Source of the DNA: Mesostigma viride
Lineage: Eukaryota > Streptophyta > Mesostigmatophyceae > Mesostigmatales > Mesostigmataceae
Assembly (NCBI GenBank): GCA_009746045.1
Contig: RPFO01000003.1
Span: 294,501-358,500 of the forward strand
Reading direction: 5' to 3'
DNA length: 64,000 nt
The notes beneath the pieces are model-generated. The model was given only the letters and a program-made list of their open reading frames with translations. It was not told the origin of the DNA and ran no database searches. Below, in pieces: positions 9,317 to 19,106 of the stretch. How positions within the stretch are numbered: the stretch's first letter is position 1; each line of letters begins with the position of its first letter. The translations under genes were made by a program, and so were the position numbers.

Positions 9317-9900
9317 CGTGGCCCTCATAATAATTGGTGAGCTCAAGCTGGAGGCCCTCCGCCTTCTTCCCCGCTCACGGGGTTAGGCGGGGTAGCCCCC
9401 GCTGCTGCTCATCTTTGAGAACGTACGTGGTGGACAAGCTTTCCTTCCTCAGACGCCGCAGGCGGCTCGAGAGGACTCCCTACTACACTCTGCACGACGA
9501 CTAGTAACTGACCCTGGCGCAGCAACAACGACGACGGGAGCTATGGCCGACCTACCTCCAGCTCCGGCAGACAGCGGTAGCTAGGAAGAAGCCGGTCTAC
9601 TGGAGGGGGGGGGTCATCTTCGTCGGCCACAAGCCCTGCATGCATGGCAGGCAACCCCTGATGCCCCAGCACCCTCAATCAGCAACCCCAGCCTGTAGGG
9701 GACTATAGCAGTATAGTGTAGAATAATGAGGCTTATTAGCCAACGTGGCCATGTAGACATGTTTGCCTATAATGATGAGGTCCACACCAGATGATGCATT
9801 AGCATTAAGTTTCGGTATCTATAGTCATCATGCTTTGCCCATGCAGAGCCATGCAGACTGCAGAGTTACTCTAGTGCTGAGATGCCATATGCCCTAGCAG
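9317..9900 (+). repeat. Decayed non-LTR retroelement fragment with L1 ORF1-like remnant
   Basis: Broken frames in 9400-9660 match the minus-strand peptide at 20549-20944: a Thr-Leu-Ala-Gln-Gln-Gln-Arg-Arg-Arg-Glu-Leu-Trp-Pro core and a VGHKP end, typical of the C-terminus of algal/plant L1 ORF1 proteins. The following 9700-9900 matches the 3' region at 20240-20530 (reverse) and 21650-21800. Many stops; no function expected. Confidence 0.6.
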
Positions 9901-10005
9901 TTGAATTGAATTGAATTGAATTGTAACATAACTCCGTTGGGAGTATATGTAGCACATAGCCCTTGAGAGGGGGCATATGGCCTATCATACATCCTAAGCT
10001 ACTTC
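9901..10005 (-). repeat. 3' end of a minus-strand non-LTR element, split by copy B
   Basis: Read on the minus strand, this is a body, a small ACTCC-CAAC-GGAGT-type hairpin and a tail of AATTC repeats. The sequence resumes at 18831 after copy B. The uninterrupted equivalent is at 20085-20300. The last five bases, ACTTC (10001-10005), are the target duplication of B. Confidence 0.65.
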
Positions 10006-10703
10006 AGTTAAACGTTCTTATCACACGCAATGTGAAGGATATGGTTGCAATGCAGCAATGTGTGAATATGGTTGGAAACGGAGCTTTGTTAAAATCGGAT
10101 AATGTTTACAGCGCTCACACACTTGAGGCTTGTACACGCGCTTGCCAAGTCAAGGCACAACACGTGAGGCGGGCTCGCAAGAGATATCCATTTGGCACTG
10201 GCCTATTGTTTATATACTTGTGCACTGTGCTTGCTAGTCCTGAGCAGCCTAGGAGGCCTGCTCAGTAATAACACCCCCGGTACCGTATTCACTACCTGTA
10301 CAGCGCCCAACTCCTATACAGTAGGTCTGCCATACAGGCACAGTGACTACAGAGCACAGTCCACAGTGACTATTGCATCTGCACCTAGAAGTCCAGGACT
10401 AAGCCTGCGGTACCAACAGACCACAGGTTAAGGTTCCTATTTCCTGCGTACGACGTATTAATCCAATACCGTCGTAGGTACAGCACCTAATTCCTGTCAG
10501 CCCAGGAATTACTGTCGACCCCATATGTCGTCGGCAAATATTCACGTCCGACTTAGAAGAACAGCCGGCTCGCGCTCGCGCGCGACCGGGAAGTCGGAAC
10601 GCCATAACTTTCTTGATACTTGTCGGAATGAACTCGTTCCGGTGCCGCTGGAATCGCAGAGATATGCCGAATCAGGATCACGCCAATGCGCTTGGCGTTA
10701 ACT
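10006..10703 (-). repeat. 3' LTR of copy B
   Basis: 698 bp, ends AGTTAA...TTAACT in either orientation. A TATA-like TATATAAAC lies on the minus strand at about 10208-10216. Confidence 0.9.
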
Positions 10704-11451
10704 CCAATCCTTTCTTTTCTTGAGCTGTAGCAGCTCACACAAGTCTACATACAAACACACACAATGGGTACTGGATATCCTCCCCAGACTACAAGTCACA
10801 ACCCGCTGGGCATGACAGTCAGCTTGGATTCCTTATTATATGTACATAGCACCCATACTGGCTCAGGAGCACAAACAAATTACAATGAGTCCCTATCCCT
10901 TCACGGGAGGCTCGTTGTGTTACCCATGTACAAGAGGTTGGCCAACTGTGGCAGCCCATAGGTGTTCAGCTAAGAACTTGAGAAGTATGTACAACCTTCA
11001 GGACCTTAGGCGAAACCCCACAGATCACCCACAACAGCTCATCAGAAAACATTGCTGACCCCCAGACGGGAGTCGGCGCCGGTCTGCTGCCCCTTATCGA
11101 ACCAGACACAACATCTACGCGAAGCACATGCAAAACACAAGCTCCCATACTCGTTCCAACCGTGGAAAATCAGGGGACCTGTCGCCACCTCACCAGCATG
11201 GTGGATGGGTCAGCCAGTCCGTGAAACTCCGCCTTAAGACGGCACCAGGGAATCGAACCCCGCCCACAAACCACAGATCTGGGGAAACCTCAGACTGAGA
11301 TGAAAACCCCAGATAGACATCTCTCCATCAGAGACAATGTCAGACATTCCCACACCAGAGACATGTCTCACCCCTCAAGGTGTGCTCAGGATTATGTACA
11401 ATCAAGCTCCCAGCCTGATATCCAGAGACTTAAGCACCCAGCTCTCAGCTT
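10704..11451 (-). other. 3' non-coding region of copy B with polypurine tract
   Basis: The polypurine tract is at 10704-10722 on the minus strand. The uninterrupted target of the gag-only element lies near 11108-11120. The T-arm-like hairpin is at 11246-11262. No supported gene. Confidence 0.7.
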
Positions 11452-14400
11452 TTAGACAGATAGACCGACTTGACAGTCAGCATTCATGAGCTTCCTCAGT
11501 ACATTGTACTGGGCTGGGGCCTTGTGTGGCAGCTTTGTCAATGCATCAGCAGGGTTCTCCTCGCCAGGGATATGCTTCAAGTCAACCAAACTGGCCAACT
11601 CCTTCAGCAACAAATAATCCAGGTCCCGGCTCCTGGCCAGCTGCTTGTGAACAAACTGGACCATACCCATGCTGTCTGTTAGCAACAACGTCTCCATCTG
11701 CAAGGTCCAAGGGGTAACTGAAGCCAGCTCCAGCATTAACTCCTTTATGTACAGGCTGGACTGGATCCCCTCGCATATGGCCCTGCATTCTGCCACATCT
11801 GAACTGATACAGACCCTCTTCTGCAGTCTGCTGTACCAGCTGAACAAACTTGCCCTGCTCTGATAAAAAGCAAACAGAGCAGCAGATCTCCCCCTGACCT
11901 TGGTAACCTGGCGAGCATCCATGGAACTGTCAACAAAGATCTCCAAGGTGATAGGCTGGGCAAAGTCAATCCCAGACAAAATCAGATCAGGGGTACTCTC
12001 CACCAACCGGGCTATGACTCGAGGCTTCTCATCCTCAAGCACCTCATCAGGCATTCTGCTATGGACCATCAAAGACGGACCACAGATGCTGGCAAACCAG
12101 GCCCACATGCCTCTCAACTCAGGTCCTGCAGCCTGGGTGATCTTCTCTGGCAAGGCCTTCACAATGGTCTGTTTATAATCTCCTCCAGCCTGAAGCCTGA
12201 TACTCCACTCCCCGTCCCTCCTGAACAGGGTAGCCTGCATTCCACAGAACACTACAGGCTTGTTGGGCTCCTGCCACAGCTCCTTGCCCAGTGAAAACTT
12301 GCCACTGATGACAGGAATAAACTTCTTCAGCCAGGTCGTGGGGGCTAGCAAATGCAGATCATCTCCATGCAAACTAGCATACACTGGCAGACCCTCCCAT
12401 TGGGCCAGCAGCAAACAGGGATCAACTGAAGACACTCTCAAGCCACACTCACTGATCAGAGCTTCCTGCAGCGTGAGTCTCCAGATGATTGGGCTCGACC
12501 TGAGTCCTTCCAGGCCCTTCAGAATAACCAGGAATTGTTGATGCAGCTCCAGCTTCCAGATGGCAGGCACCTCAACACAGTAAGGCTCATCCTGCTTCCA
12601 CACCCTCCTGGCCACTTCTGGATCAGATTTTAAAAATGCCCTCTTGAAGTCCAGCAGCACTGATGACATAGCTGCTCCCCTGTTCAGCAACCCCACGTAG
12701 AGACATAGCAAAATTCTCCATGTGTCGTGTAGCATCCCTGGCGTGTATAGCTCCTCTCCTGGCAGACTCCCCGTGCCGTGATACTCATTCAGGACAGGCC
12801 TGACATGGGGCACTGATACCTCATCCACAACCTTCCTCTTCAGCACAAATCTCAAAGCAAGCTTCCTTGATGCTGGGGGACGTCTGTCTGTTGGTGCAGC
12901 ACACTCAAACTGCAACCACTCCTCCAATGCCTTGGAGAAGGCGAGCTTCCAAGCCTCAAACAAAGTAGGCGAGCTCATCTCTTGGACCAGCTGGTCATAT
13001 GTCAAAGGAGAGTGTGCAGCAAGGCTCCTGTGAGTTATGCCAATACTGCTGGGGTGCAACACAGCTGGAATCACCAAACTGGCCGCTGGGGGCACCTCCC
13101 CTTCATCCCATTTTACACCCTTGACCGGCTTGGCCCTGCACCTGACTGGAAATGTTGTCCTGAAATTTTCTAGGGGAATCATCCCCCAGCCATCTCTTCT
13201 CAGAGCTGTAGCTCTGATAGAAATCCCAGGATTGCCCAGAAAATTCTGACCCAAAATCACAGGGCCATCATAGTCCTCTAGGACAAGGAAGGTCACATCC
13301 ACACCCATGACAGGGGCAGTAACCTCTCCCAACACCCTTAGATGCGTCCTACCACTGAAATCAGACACCCAGGGGCAACTTGGTTCTCCGACCAGCAGTT
13401 CTCCTGTATGCTGAGGTCCCATGACAGAAACCTGTGCATTGGTATCTATCTCCATGGCAGCTACCTCAGGTTCATCCAACTGGACAAGCTTGGACACCTT
13501 AGGCTCCTTCTTGGCTCTTTGCAAAGCCTGTACAATATCTGATAGACGCACACCCCTAGGCCTGGTGTCGGGCCGTTCCGGAGGTGCAGCCTGTCCGCCT
13601 GCTTGCCCAACCACCGTATGTGAAGGTACCCCAGGGGCCGGGCCAGGGTCACCCTGAGGGCTCGATACAGCTGTAGCACCCTGATCAGGAAGCTCCACGT
13701 CACCCCCGCCTTGTACACCAGCGGGCACCTGGAAGAGGTCTCCTTGATTACCTCCCCGGGGACGGATCTTTGACCAGGACAGACGGTGCACTGCTTGGGA
13801 GCCATCAATGGCCACCCAGCACTTATGGCCAGCGGCTTCTACTCGGGTCACCACCCCATCATGCCAGCTGCCACGTTTCCCTGGAAAGCTTGGTTCCTTC
13901 CACACAACAACCTGTTGTCCAACGTTAGGTTCTAGGACACTCCAGCCCTTGTCTTTCTGCCTCAGCTTGAGGAACTTGGCCTCTAGCTTCTCCTTCCATG
14001 CCTGCTCAGCATCAGCTGGCAGCATCCTGGTATGCAGCATAAGAGGATTGATGGCAATGTCACCAAAGAACATGGGAGTCCTCAGGTTCAGCCTGTCCTC
14101 CACAGAACGTAGCCATGCAGATGTCACAATGGCAGATGACGTCCTTGGAATCCTCTCCACCAGCAGCACAGTCTTGATCTCTTGGATGGCTCTCTCCACC
14201 ACCCCTTGCTGGCCGTGGCTCTCCCTGGGTGTAATCAGCAACTCTGGAAACTCTGGCAGGTTCTCACAGCACTCAAACTGAATGTCACACTGCAACAACT
14301 CCAACCCAGGGTACCTGCTCCTTGTCAACTTCAGAGCAGCAATCAATGTAGGCTTCTCCATGTCAGGCAGGATCTCTAGGGTCTTGTACTTGGTATATCT

Positions 14401-15042
14401 GTCCACTGCCACCAGCAGCTTCAAACCCCTGATTCTCTGAATATCTACCTGCACATGGCCTGGCTGCAAAATAGGAGTCCTGGCATGAGACTGCTTGGGC
14501 TTTCTAGCAACTAGCCTGCACTTGCAAGCTTGAGCAACCTGTTGGCAGATGGAGTACAACTCACTTCCTCCCAGCCGTCTAGCAACTTGCAAAGACTGAG
14601 CTGCATGGCCAAACATGGTATGCAACCTTGAGGCAATGTCATACAAGAGAGAAAACCTTTTATTGTCATTATTAGCACTCAAGGTATGTACAGATCCCTT
14701 ATGTACAGGAGGCACCAGGGTCGTGCCTGTCAGACTGTCTCCAGCCCTATCCTCATCCTGACCATCCTGTGCCAGTCCTGCACGGTCAGAATGCTTCTGA
14801 GATCCACCTGGGTCCACATCACCAGGTCCTACCTCAGGCTCAGCACCGCCATGGCGGGCACGTTGGCGAGTAACCACTGCAGCTACAGCTGGCATACTCT
14901 CTGTGGTAACCAAGCTTGCCCCATCGTGTCCAATAGGCTCTTTCACTAGAGCATGGGGCTGCCCCTCACTGCTGTCACTAGCAGCTTCATTACACACCCC
15001 TGGGGGCACCCTCCAGGGTTCAGGGATGTGTGCAGGCTCAAG
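11452..15042 (-). CDS. Pol polyprotein of copy B (IN-PR-RT-RNase H)
   Basis: The frame is open from the codon after the gag TGA (15045-15043) to 11452; the first ATG is at 15009, giving 1185 residues. Domain order and motifs are as in copy A: zinc-binding pre-integrase, DDE integrase, retropepsin-like segment with DTN in place of the usual DTG/DSG, Copia RT with HGDD, and RNase H ending in an ADALTK box. The few amino-acid changes against A, for example near residues 8 and 13, do not touch the motifs. Because both copies keep the unusual order and the DTN, these are family traits and not damage in one copy. Expression probably depends on occasional readthrough of the gag UGA, which would give a Gag-Pol of about 1590 residues. 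Confidence 0.92.
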   Translation of the reverse strand, partial: LEPAHIPEPWRVPPGVCNEAASDSSEGQPHALVKEPIGHDGASLVTTESMPAVAAVVTRQRARHGGAEPEVGPGDVDPGGSQKHSDRAGLAQDGQDEDRAGDSLTGTTLVPPVHKGSVHTLSANNDNKRFSLLYDIASRLHTMFGHAAQSLQVARRLGGSELYSICQQVAQACKCRLVARKPKQSHARTPILQPGHVQVDIQRIRGLKLLVAVDRYTKYKTLEILPDMEKPTLIAALKLTRSRYPGLELLQCDIQFECCENLPEFPELLITPRESHGQQGVVERAIQEIKTVLLVERIPRTSSAIVTSAWLRSVEDRLNLRTPMFFGDIAINPLMLHTRMLPADAEQAWKEKLEAKFLKLRQKDKGWSVLEPNVGQQVVVWKEPSFPGKRGSWHDGVVTRVEAAGHKCWVAIDGSQAVHRLSWSKIRPRGGNQGDLFQVPAGVQGGGDVELPDQGATAVSSPQGDPGPAPGVPSHTVVGQAGGQAAPPERPDTRPRGVRLSDIVQALQRAKKEPKVSKLVQLDEPEVAAMEIDTNAQVSVMGPQHTGELLVGEPSCPWVSDFSGRTHLRVLGEVTAPVMGVDVTFLVLEDYDGPVILGQNFLGNPGISIRATALRRDGWGMIPLENFRTTFPVRCRAKPVKGVKWDEGEVPPAASLVIPAVLHPSSIGITHRSLAAHSPLTYDQLVQEMSSPTLFEAWKLAFSKALEEWLQFECAAPTDRRPPASRKLALRFVLKRKVVDEVSVPHVRPVLNEYHGTGSLPGEELYTPGMLHDTWRILLCLYVGLLNRGAAMSSVLLDFKRAFLKSDPEVARRVWKQDEPYCVEVPAIWKLELHQQFLVILKGLEGLRSSPIIWRLTLQEALISECGLRVSSVDPCLLLAQWEGLPVYASLHGDDLHLLAPTTWLKKFIPVISGKFSLGKELWQEPNKPVVFCGMQATLFRRDGEWSIRLQAGGDYKQTIVKALPEKITQAAGPELRGMWAWFASICGPSLMVHSRMPDEVLEDEKPRVIARLVESTPDLILSGIDFAQPITLEIFVDSSMDARQVTKVRGRSAALFAFYQSRASLFSWYSRLQKRVCISSDVAECRAICEGIQSSLYIKELMLELASVTPWTLQMETLLLTDSMGMVQFVHKQLARSRDLDYLLLKELASLVDLKHIPGEENPADALTKLPHKAPAQYNVLRKLMNADCQVGLSV

Positions 15043-16230
15043 TCAATGATCAGCAGCCTTGCCCTTGCCCTTGTCCTGGGATGGACCAGCCTTGTCCTTG
15101 CTGCCACCCTGAGCTGGCTTGCTCTGACCTTCCTGCCTCAGGTACGAGGGACACTCATTCCTGAAGTGACCCTTCCCCTGGCAGAAATAACATTCCACCT
15201 GACTGATGTCCCGTGAGGTCCCACTGCTGGGCCCAGCCTTGGGAGGACCACCCACCCTCTTGAAGTCAAACTGGGACTGTGGATGTCCCGACTTCGGCGG
15301 GGTCCCCCGTCCAGCCCTTCTGTCACGCCCCCTCCTGGACCTTCCTCGACCCCTTGAAGAGGTCTCAGGCCCTCTCGAGGGCGCTGGGCCCCCGTGGCCC
15401 GATCCCCTCATGGACTTAACCGTGGGTTCAGTGGCCTCCTCATCACCCTGACGAGGGCGCTTACCACCCACGTACTTGCCGCTGAAACACTCATACAACT
15501 GGTCCGTCATGGCTGCCCAGCCATGGACCTGTCGCATGTGGATGGTCACATTATCCATGGTGACCGGATCCAGCTGCAGCGACTTGAGAAAGTCGCCCAT
15601 GGCCATCCGATCTGCGACGAAGAAGCCCTTGGCCATGGCGTCCTCCCTCAGCTTGACGAAGTCTTCAAAGGCGTGGACCACTAGCTGCCCCTTGATGGGC
15701 TTGTAGTCCAGGTATTCTTGCTTCAGGTGGGACCCATCTATGGTCCTCTTGTCACTCAGGAACGACCTGAGTCGCGTCATAAACGCCGTCCAGGTGTCCC
15801 CCGCCGCGTGTCGCTCCCGAACAAACTTGAACAGCCGCCTCGCCGACTGCCGTATGTAGGCACTAGACGCCAGGATGCGAAGCTTGTCACCGTTGTATAT
15901 CTCCGTGTACAAGTTCATGTCCTCTAACATCCTCTCAGCATCCCGGGGCTGCCAATTGTCCTTGATGGACTGAAACTGGCCTAGCACCGCGTACCCCTCA
16001 GCAACGGTTGGTCGCTTAGGCGCCGCTTGATCTGCGGCTGGCGCGTGCTGCCCGCCCTGCGATCCTTGGCTCTGATTATCTGGCACCTCAGCCTGGTCTC
16101 CCAGCGCCTGGCCGTCCCCGCGTCCATCGCGTCCACCGCGTCCATCGCGTCCATCTCGTCCATCCAGCCCAGCGCCGCGCCGCGCGAAGCCCATAAAGCC
16201 CGCTTGTTGGTTGATAGCTCCATCCTCCAT
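15043..16230 (-). CDS. Gag protein of copy B
   Basis: 395 residues, intact. The N-terminus has Asp-Gly-Arg repeats (about 24-40). The central helical part resembles UBN2-type Copia Gag (about 90-265). A basic Arg/Gly/Ser stretch follows, then the zinc knuckle CYFCQGKGHFRNEC near residue 345, and a Lys/Gly-rich end. It should assemble virus-like particles and bind the element RNA. The stop is TGA followed by CTT, in the same frame as pol. The ATG at 16230 was chosen because it is the first in frame and matches the position in copy A. The predicted leader of about 1.9 kb upstream is long for a Copia element. Confidence 0.9.
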   Translation of the reverse strand: MEDGAINQQAGFMGFARRGAGLDGRDGRDGRGGRDGRGDGQALGDQAEVPDNQSQGSQGGQHAPAADQAAPKRPTVAEGYAVLGQFQSIKDNWQPRDAERMLEDMNLYTEIYNGDKLRILASSAYIRQSARRLFKFVRERHAAGDTWTAFMTRLRSFLSDKRTIDGSHLKQEYLDYKPIKGQLVVHAFEDFVKLREDAMAKGFFVADRMAMGDFLKSLQLDPVTMDNVTIHMRQVHGWAAMTDQLYECFSGKYVGGKRPRQGDEEATEPTVKSMRGSGHGGPAPSRGPETSSRGRGRSRRGRDRRAGRGTPPKSGHPQSQFDFKRVGGPPKAGPSSGTSRDISQVECYFCQGKGHFRNECPSYLRQEGQSKPAQGGSKDKAGPSQDKGKGKAADH

Positions 16231-17050
16231 GATGGCCTCTGTTCAGATCTGCTACAGCCAGCCAAGTGGCCAAGCAGCAATTAAAGCAATATAAGCTACT
16301 GAACAAGAAAGGAAAGTGCCAAGTGTTACCACTCAGGCAAGACCACCACGGCTGGCCCCAGGCGCGTCCTGGTTCTCCTTGTCGCTGTCGTCGTCGCTGT
16401 CGCTCACCACAATCAGCTCTGGTACCCTGCTACCTGCTGCGCCGTCGTCGACCCGCTGTCGGCCCGCGATGACTGAATCGTCACCGTTGGTAAAGTAGAC
16501 AGGTGACAACCCGTCGTTGGCACCCGCGGATTGTATCTTGGCACCTCGTGGTCGCCAAGTGTCTCGTCGCCTAGCCCAGCGACACCCCCTGCTCCCTCCT
16601 CAAGGTCACTATCGTACCCAAGAGGTGCAAACTCTTCCCAACGCGTCACACGAACGCGAAGGGGCGGGGGCAGTTCCTGAAAAAGGAACTCTTACTCTCT
16701 CCGGAAACCTGCCGACTCTTGTCGCGCGCTGTCCTCCGGTGATGGCTTCCGCTGTCGCCCCGACCTCTGCAAGCCGCCTGTAGTGCTCCGCTCCGCGTCG
16801 TTCACGCCTAACTGGCCCCGCTGCAACACCCTCGTCGCCGATGCCGCCTGCGAAAGCACGTGGTACTCCCGCGCCCCGATTACAATTCGTTCAAGTGGCC
16901 CGCCGGAGCGGCTGTACAATTTTTCCCAGTGAGCGCGCTGCCAAGTGTACTTGTGGGCAAATTTTTAGGTGCCCCGTCACTTCGAGGTACTTAAAATTAG
17001 GCTACGGTACGAATTCAGCGAATTTCAGCGAATTTTCAGTCGAACCAAAG
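16231..17050 (-). other. Leader of copy B next to gag
   Basis: Matches 1-216 of copy A near gag, including a GACAGC-type short repeat. No coding potential that I can support. Confidence 0.6.
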
Positions 17051-17236
17051 GAAGTGACGCCAACTACCAAAAAGTTTCCGTTACGAATTTTCAGCCCAAC
17101 ACTCGCGCAAAATGAAGTGACGGCAACTACCAAAAAGTTTCCGTTACGAATTTTCACTCCCACACGTTTGCACAAGAGGAAGTGACGGCAACTACCAAAC
17201 AGTTTCCGTTACGAATTTTCAGTCCCACACTTCGCG
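17051..17236. repeat. ~64 bp tandem repeat, three copies, in the leader of copy B
   Basis: Three successive units contain AAGTGACGGCAACTACC and GTTTCCGTTACGAATTTTCA with small changes. Confidence 0.85.
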
Positions 17237-17545
17237 CAAATTTTAGTAGGGCTGCACGCAAGCTACCTTTCAAAATTTTGCGCTAGTATGGAACGCATTT
17301 CATTCGTCTGGAGGAACGCTGCCCGCCAACTACCCCCGTTCAGAATGTTCCGCCAAAATTTACTTGAGATTTGGAAATCTGAACGTGCGCGCAAATTTTA
17401 GTAGGGCTGCACGCAAGCTACCTTTCAAAATTTTGCGCAAGTATGGAACGCAATTCATTCGTCCGGAGGAATGCTGCTCGTCAACTGCCCCCGTTCAGGA
17501 AGTTGCGCCGAACTTTACTTGAGATTTGGAAATCTGAACGTGCGG
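17234..17545. repeat. ~157 bp tandem repeat, two copies, in the leader of copy B
   Basis: Units start at about 17234 and 17391 with GCGCAAATTTTAGTAGGGC and end near AATCTGAACGTGCG. Confidence 0.85.
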
Positions 17546-17620
17546 TTGGAGTTTCGCGGGGAAACCCAAGTTCCCTAGTAATTCACCAATGACGCGCTTC
17601 GAACACTTGTCCGCTAAAAC

Positions 17621-18040
17621 CTAAGCAGCCGCTCCGGCTGGCCACTTAAACGAAACTTGATCGGCTACTGTCGGTACAAACTCGTGTCGCCCTGCGCCAG
17701 CTGCTTCCGCAACCTCGCCTCGCCTTGCCGCCAACTCCGTCCGCACTCGCTCTGCTACTGCAGTAATCACCGTCTGGATGCCGACCAACCCGTGAAGCTC
17801 CTGCTCAAGGTCGTCGATGCTCCGGTGCTCCGGAATGACGATGGTTTGTACGTGTCGCAGAATTCGCTCCCAATCTTCGACCTGGTCGTCGACGAATTGC
17901 ACGAAGCTGCGATTAACAGGCGGACGATCTGCAAGCAATAAAGATAGATCCCGAACGACACGACGTAATTCAGGAGAAATCGAACCCCCAGCAGACTGCC
18001 GAAACCGGAAATCCTGCTGCCGTTGTTCCTCCTGCACCAT
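17621..18040 (-). CDS. Unrecognised 139-codon ORF in the leader of copy B
   Basis: It lies between the 5' LTR and gag on the coding strand, starting 94 bases after the LTR. The predicted protein is largely helical and charged, with heptad-like leucines (for example LRRVVRDLSLLLAD and DDLEQELHGLVG) and an Ala-rich end. No enzymatic motif. I do not recognise a family. It could be an accessory protein, a regulatory upstream ORF or a captured host exon. The matching part of copy A lies outside the window, so conservation cannot be judged here. Confidence 0.4.
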   Translation of the reverse strand: MVQEEQRQQDFRFRQSAGGSISPELRRVVRDLSLLLADRPPVNRSFVQFVDDQVEDWERILRHVQTIVIPEHRSIDDLEQELHGLVGIQTVITAVAERVRTELAARRGEVAEAAGAGRHEFVPTVADQVSFKWPAGAAA

Positions 18041-18133
18041 TCACCACCAGACGAGCTCCTCGAGTCGTCAACGCTGCACACCGCAACCGGCAACGACCCT
18101 CCTGGCCGTTCCGCTGAGACTGGTTGTAATTTG

Positions 18134-18830
18134 AGTTAACGCTCTTCGCACACGCAATGTGAAGGATATGGTTGCAATGCAGCAATGTGTGAATATGGTT
18201 GGAAACGGAGCTTTGTTAAAATCGGATAATGTTTACAGCGCTCACACACTTGAGGCTTGTACACGCGCTTGCCAAGTCAAGGCACAACACGTGAGGCGGG
18301 CTCGCAAGAGATATCCATTTGGCACTGGCCTATTGTTTATATACTTGTGCACTGTGCTTGCTAGTCCTGAGCAGCCTAGGAGGCCTGCTCAGTAATAACA
18401 CCCCCGGTACCGTATTCACTACCTGTACAGCGCCCAACTCCTATACAGTAGGTCTGCCATACAGGCACAGTGACTACAGAGCACAGTCCACAGTGACTAT
18501 TGCATCTGCACCCAGAAGTCCAGGACTAAGCCTGCGGTACCAACAGACCACAGGTTAAGGTTCCTATTTCCTGCGTACGACGTATCAATCCAATACCGTC
18601 GTAGGTACAGCACCTAATTCCTGTCAGCCCAGGAATTACTGTCGACCCCATATGTCGTCGGCAAATATTCACGTCCGACTTAGAAGAACAGCCGGCTCGC
18701 GCTCGCGCGCGACCGGGAAGTCGGAACGCCATAACTTTCTTGATACTTGTCGGAATGAACTCGTTCCGGTGCCGCTGGAATCGCAGAGATATGCCGAATC
18801 AGGATCACGCCAATGCGCTTGGCGTTAACT
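18134..18830 (-). repeat. 5' LTR of copy B (promoter LTR)
   Basis: 697 bp, direct repeat of 10006-10703. On the minus strand a TATATAAAC box lies at about 18336-18344, so transcription should start near 18305 and run toward gag. No canonical TGG primer-binding site follows immediately; the sequence after the LTR begins TCAAATTACAACC on the minus strand, so priming by an internal tRNA fragment or another primer is possible. Confidence 0.88.
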
Positions 18831-19106
18831 ACTTCCTGCAAGGGTGGGGATGTAAAGGACCCTTGCTCTAGGTGCACACCAGGGCACTTGCATCCCCATG
18901 ATCTTCAAGCTATGCCCAGCGGAGGCCTAGCAGTTGCCTAGCCACAATCATCTTCTGGACAACCCATGTCCGCACCTTAGCTGTTTACACCCCCCACCTG
19001 CAGGTTTTAGCCCAGAATGTATTAAAAACCACAGGCCCCCTTCTCAGGGCCATGTGTTATTATACGTATAGTGTACTCCCACCGGAGTTATGTTCTTAAA
19101 ATTAAT
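18831..19106. repeat. Non-LTR retroelement fragments flanking copy B
   Basis: 18831 to about 18925 continues the minus-strand element interrupted by B. From about 18930 to 19106 runs a plus-strand 3' end that matches 21810-22035 (CACCTGCAGGTT, then ATTAAAAACCA) and ends in a CTCCCACCGGAG hairpin and an A/T-rich tail. Confidence 0.6.

Larger units (their letters stand above)
10006..18830 (-). mobile_element. Copia-type LTR retrotransposon, copy B, complete
   Basis: 8825 bp with direct LTRs at 10006-10703 and 18134-18830. It is bounded by ACTTC at 10001-10005 and 18831-18835. Joining the flanks gives AAGCT-ACTTC-CTGCAAG, as found intact at 20193-20207 in a related repeat. Internal order on the minus strand is a 1.9 kb leader with a 139-codon ORF and tandem repeats, gag, UGA, pol, a 3' region, a polypurine tract and the LTR. 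The LTRs differ at only a handful of positions by eye, so insertion is recent. Both coding regions are open, which makes it a candidate active element. Confidence 0.93.

Noticed and set aside
10006-10011. LTR border at GTTAAC (HpaI palindrome) instead of AGTTAA
   Set aside because: Only the AGTTAA/TTAACT border gives equal 5 bp target duplications and reconstructs the empty site at 20193-20207.
1-18830. Single large palindrome created by assembly error
   Set aside because: A and B differ by indels, A has a nested element with its own duplications, the flanks differ, and B has its own target duplication; two insertions fit better, although long reads would settle it.
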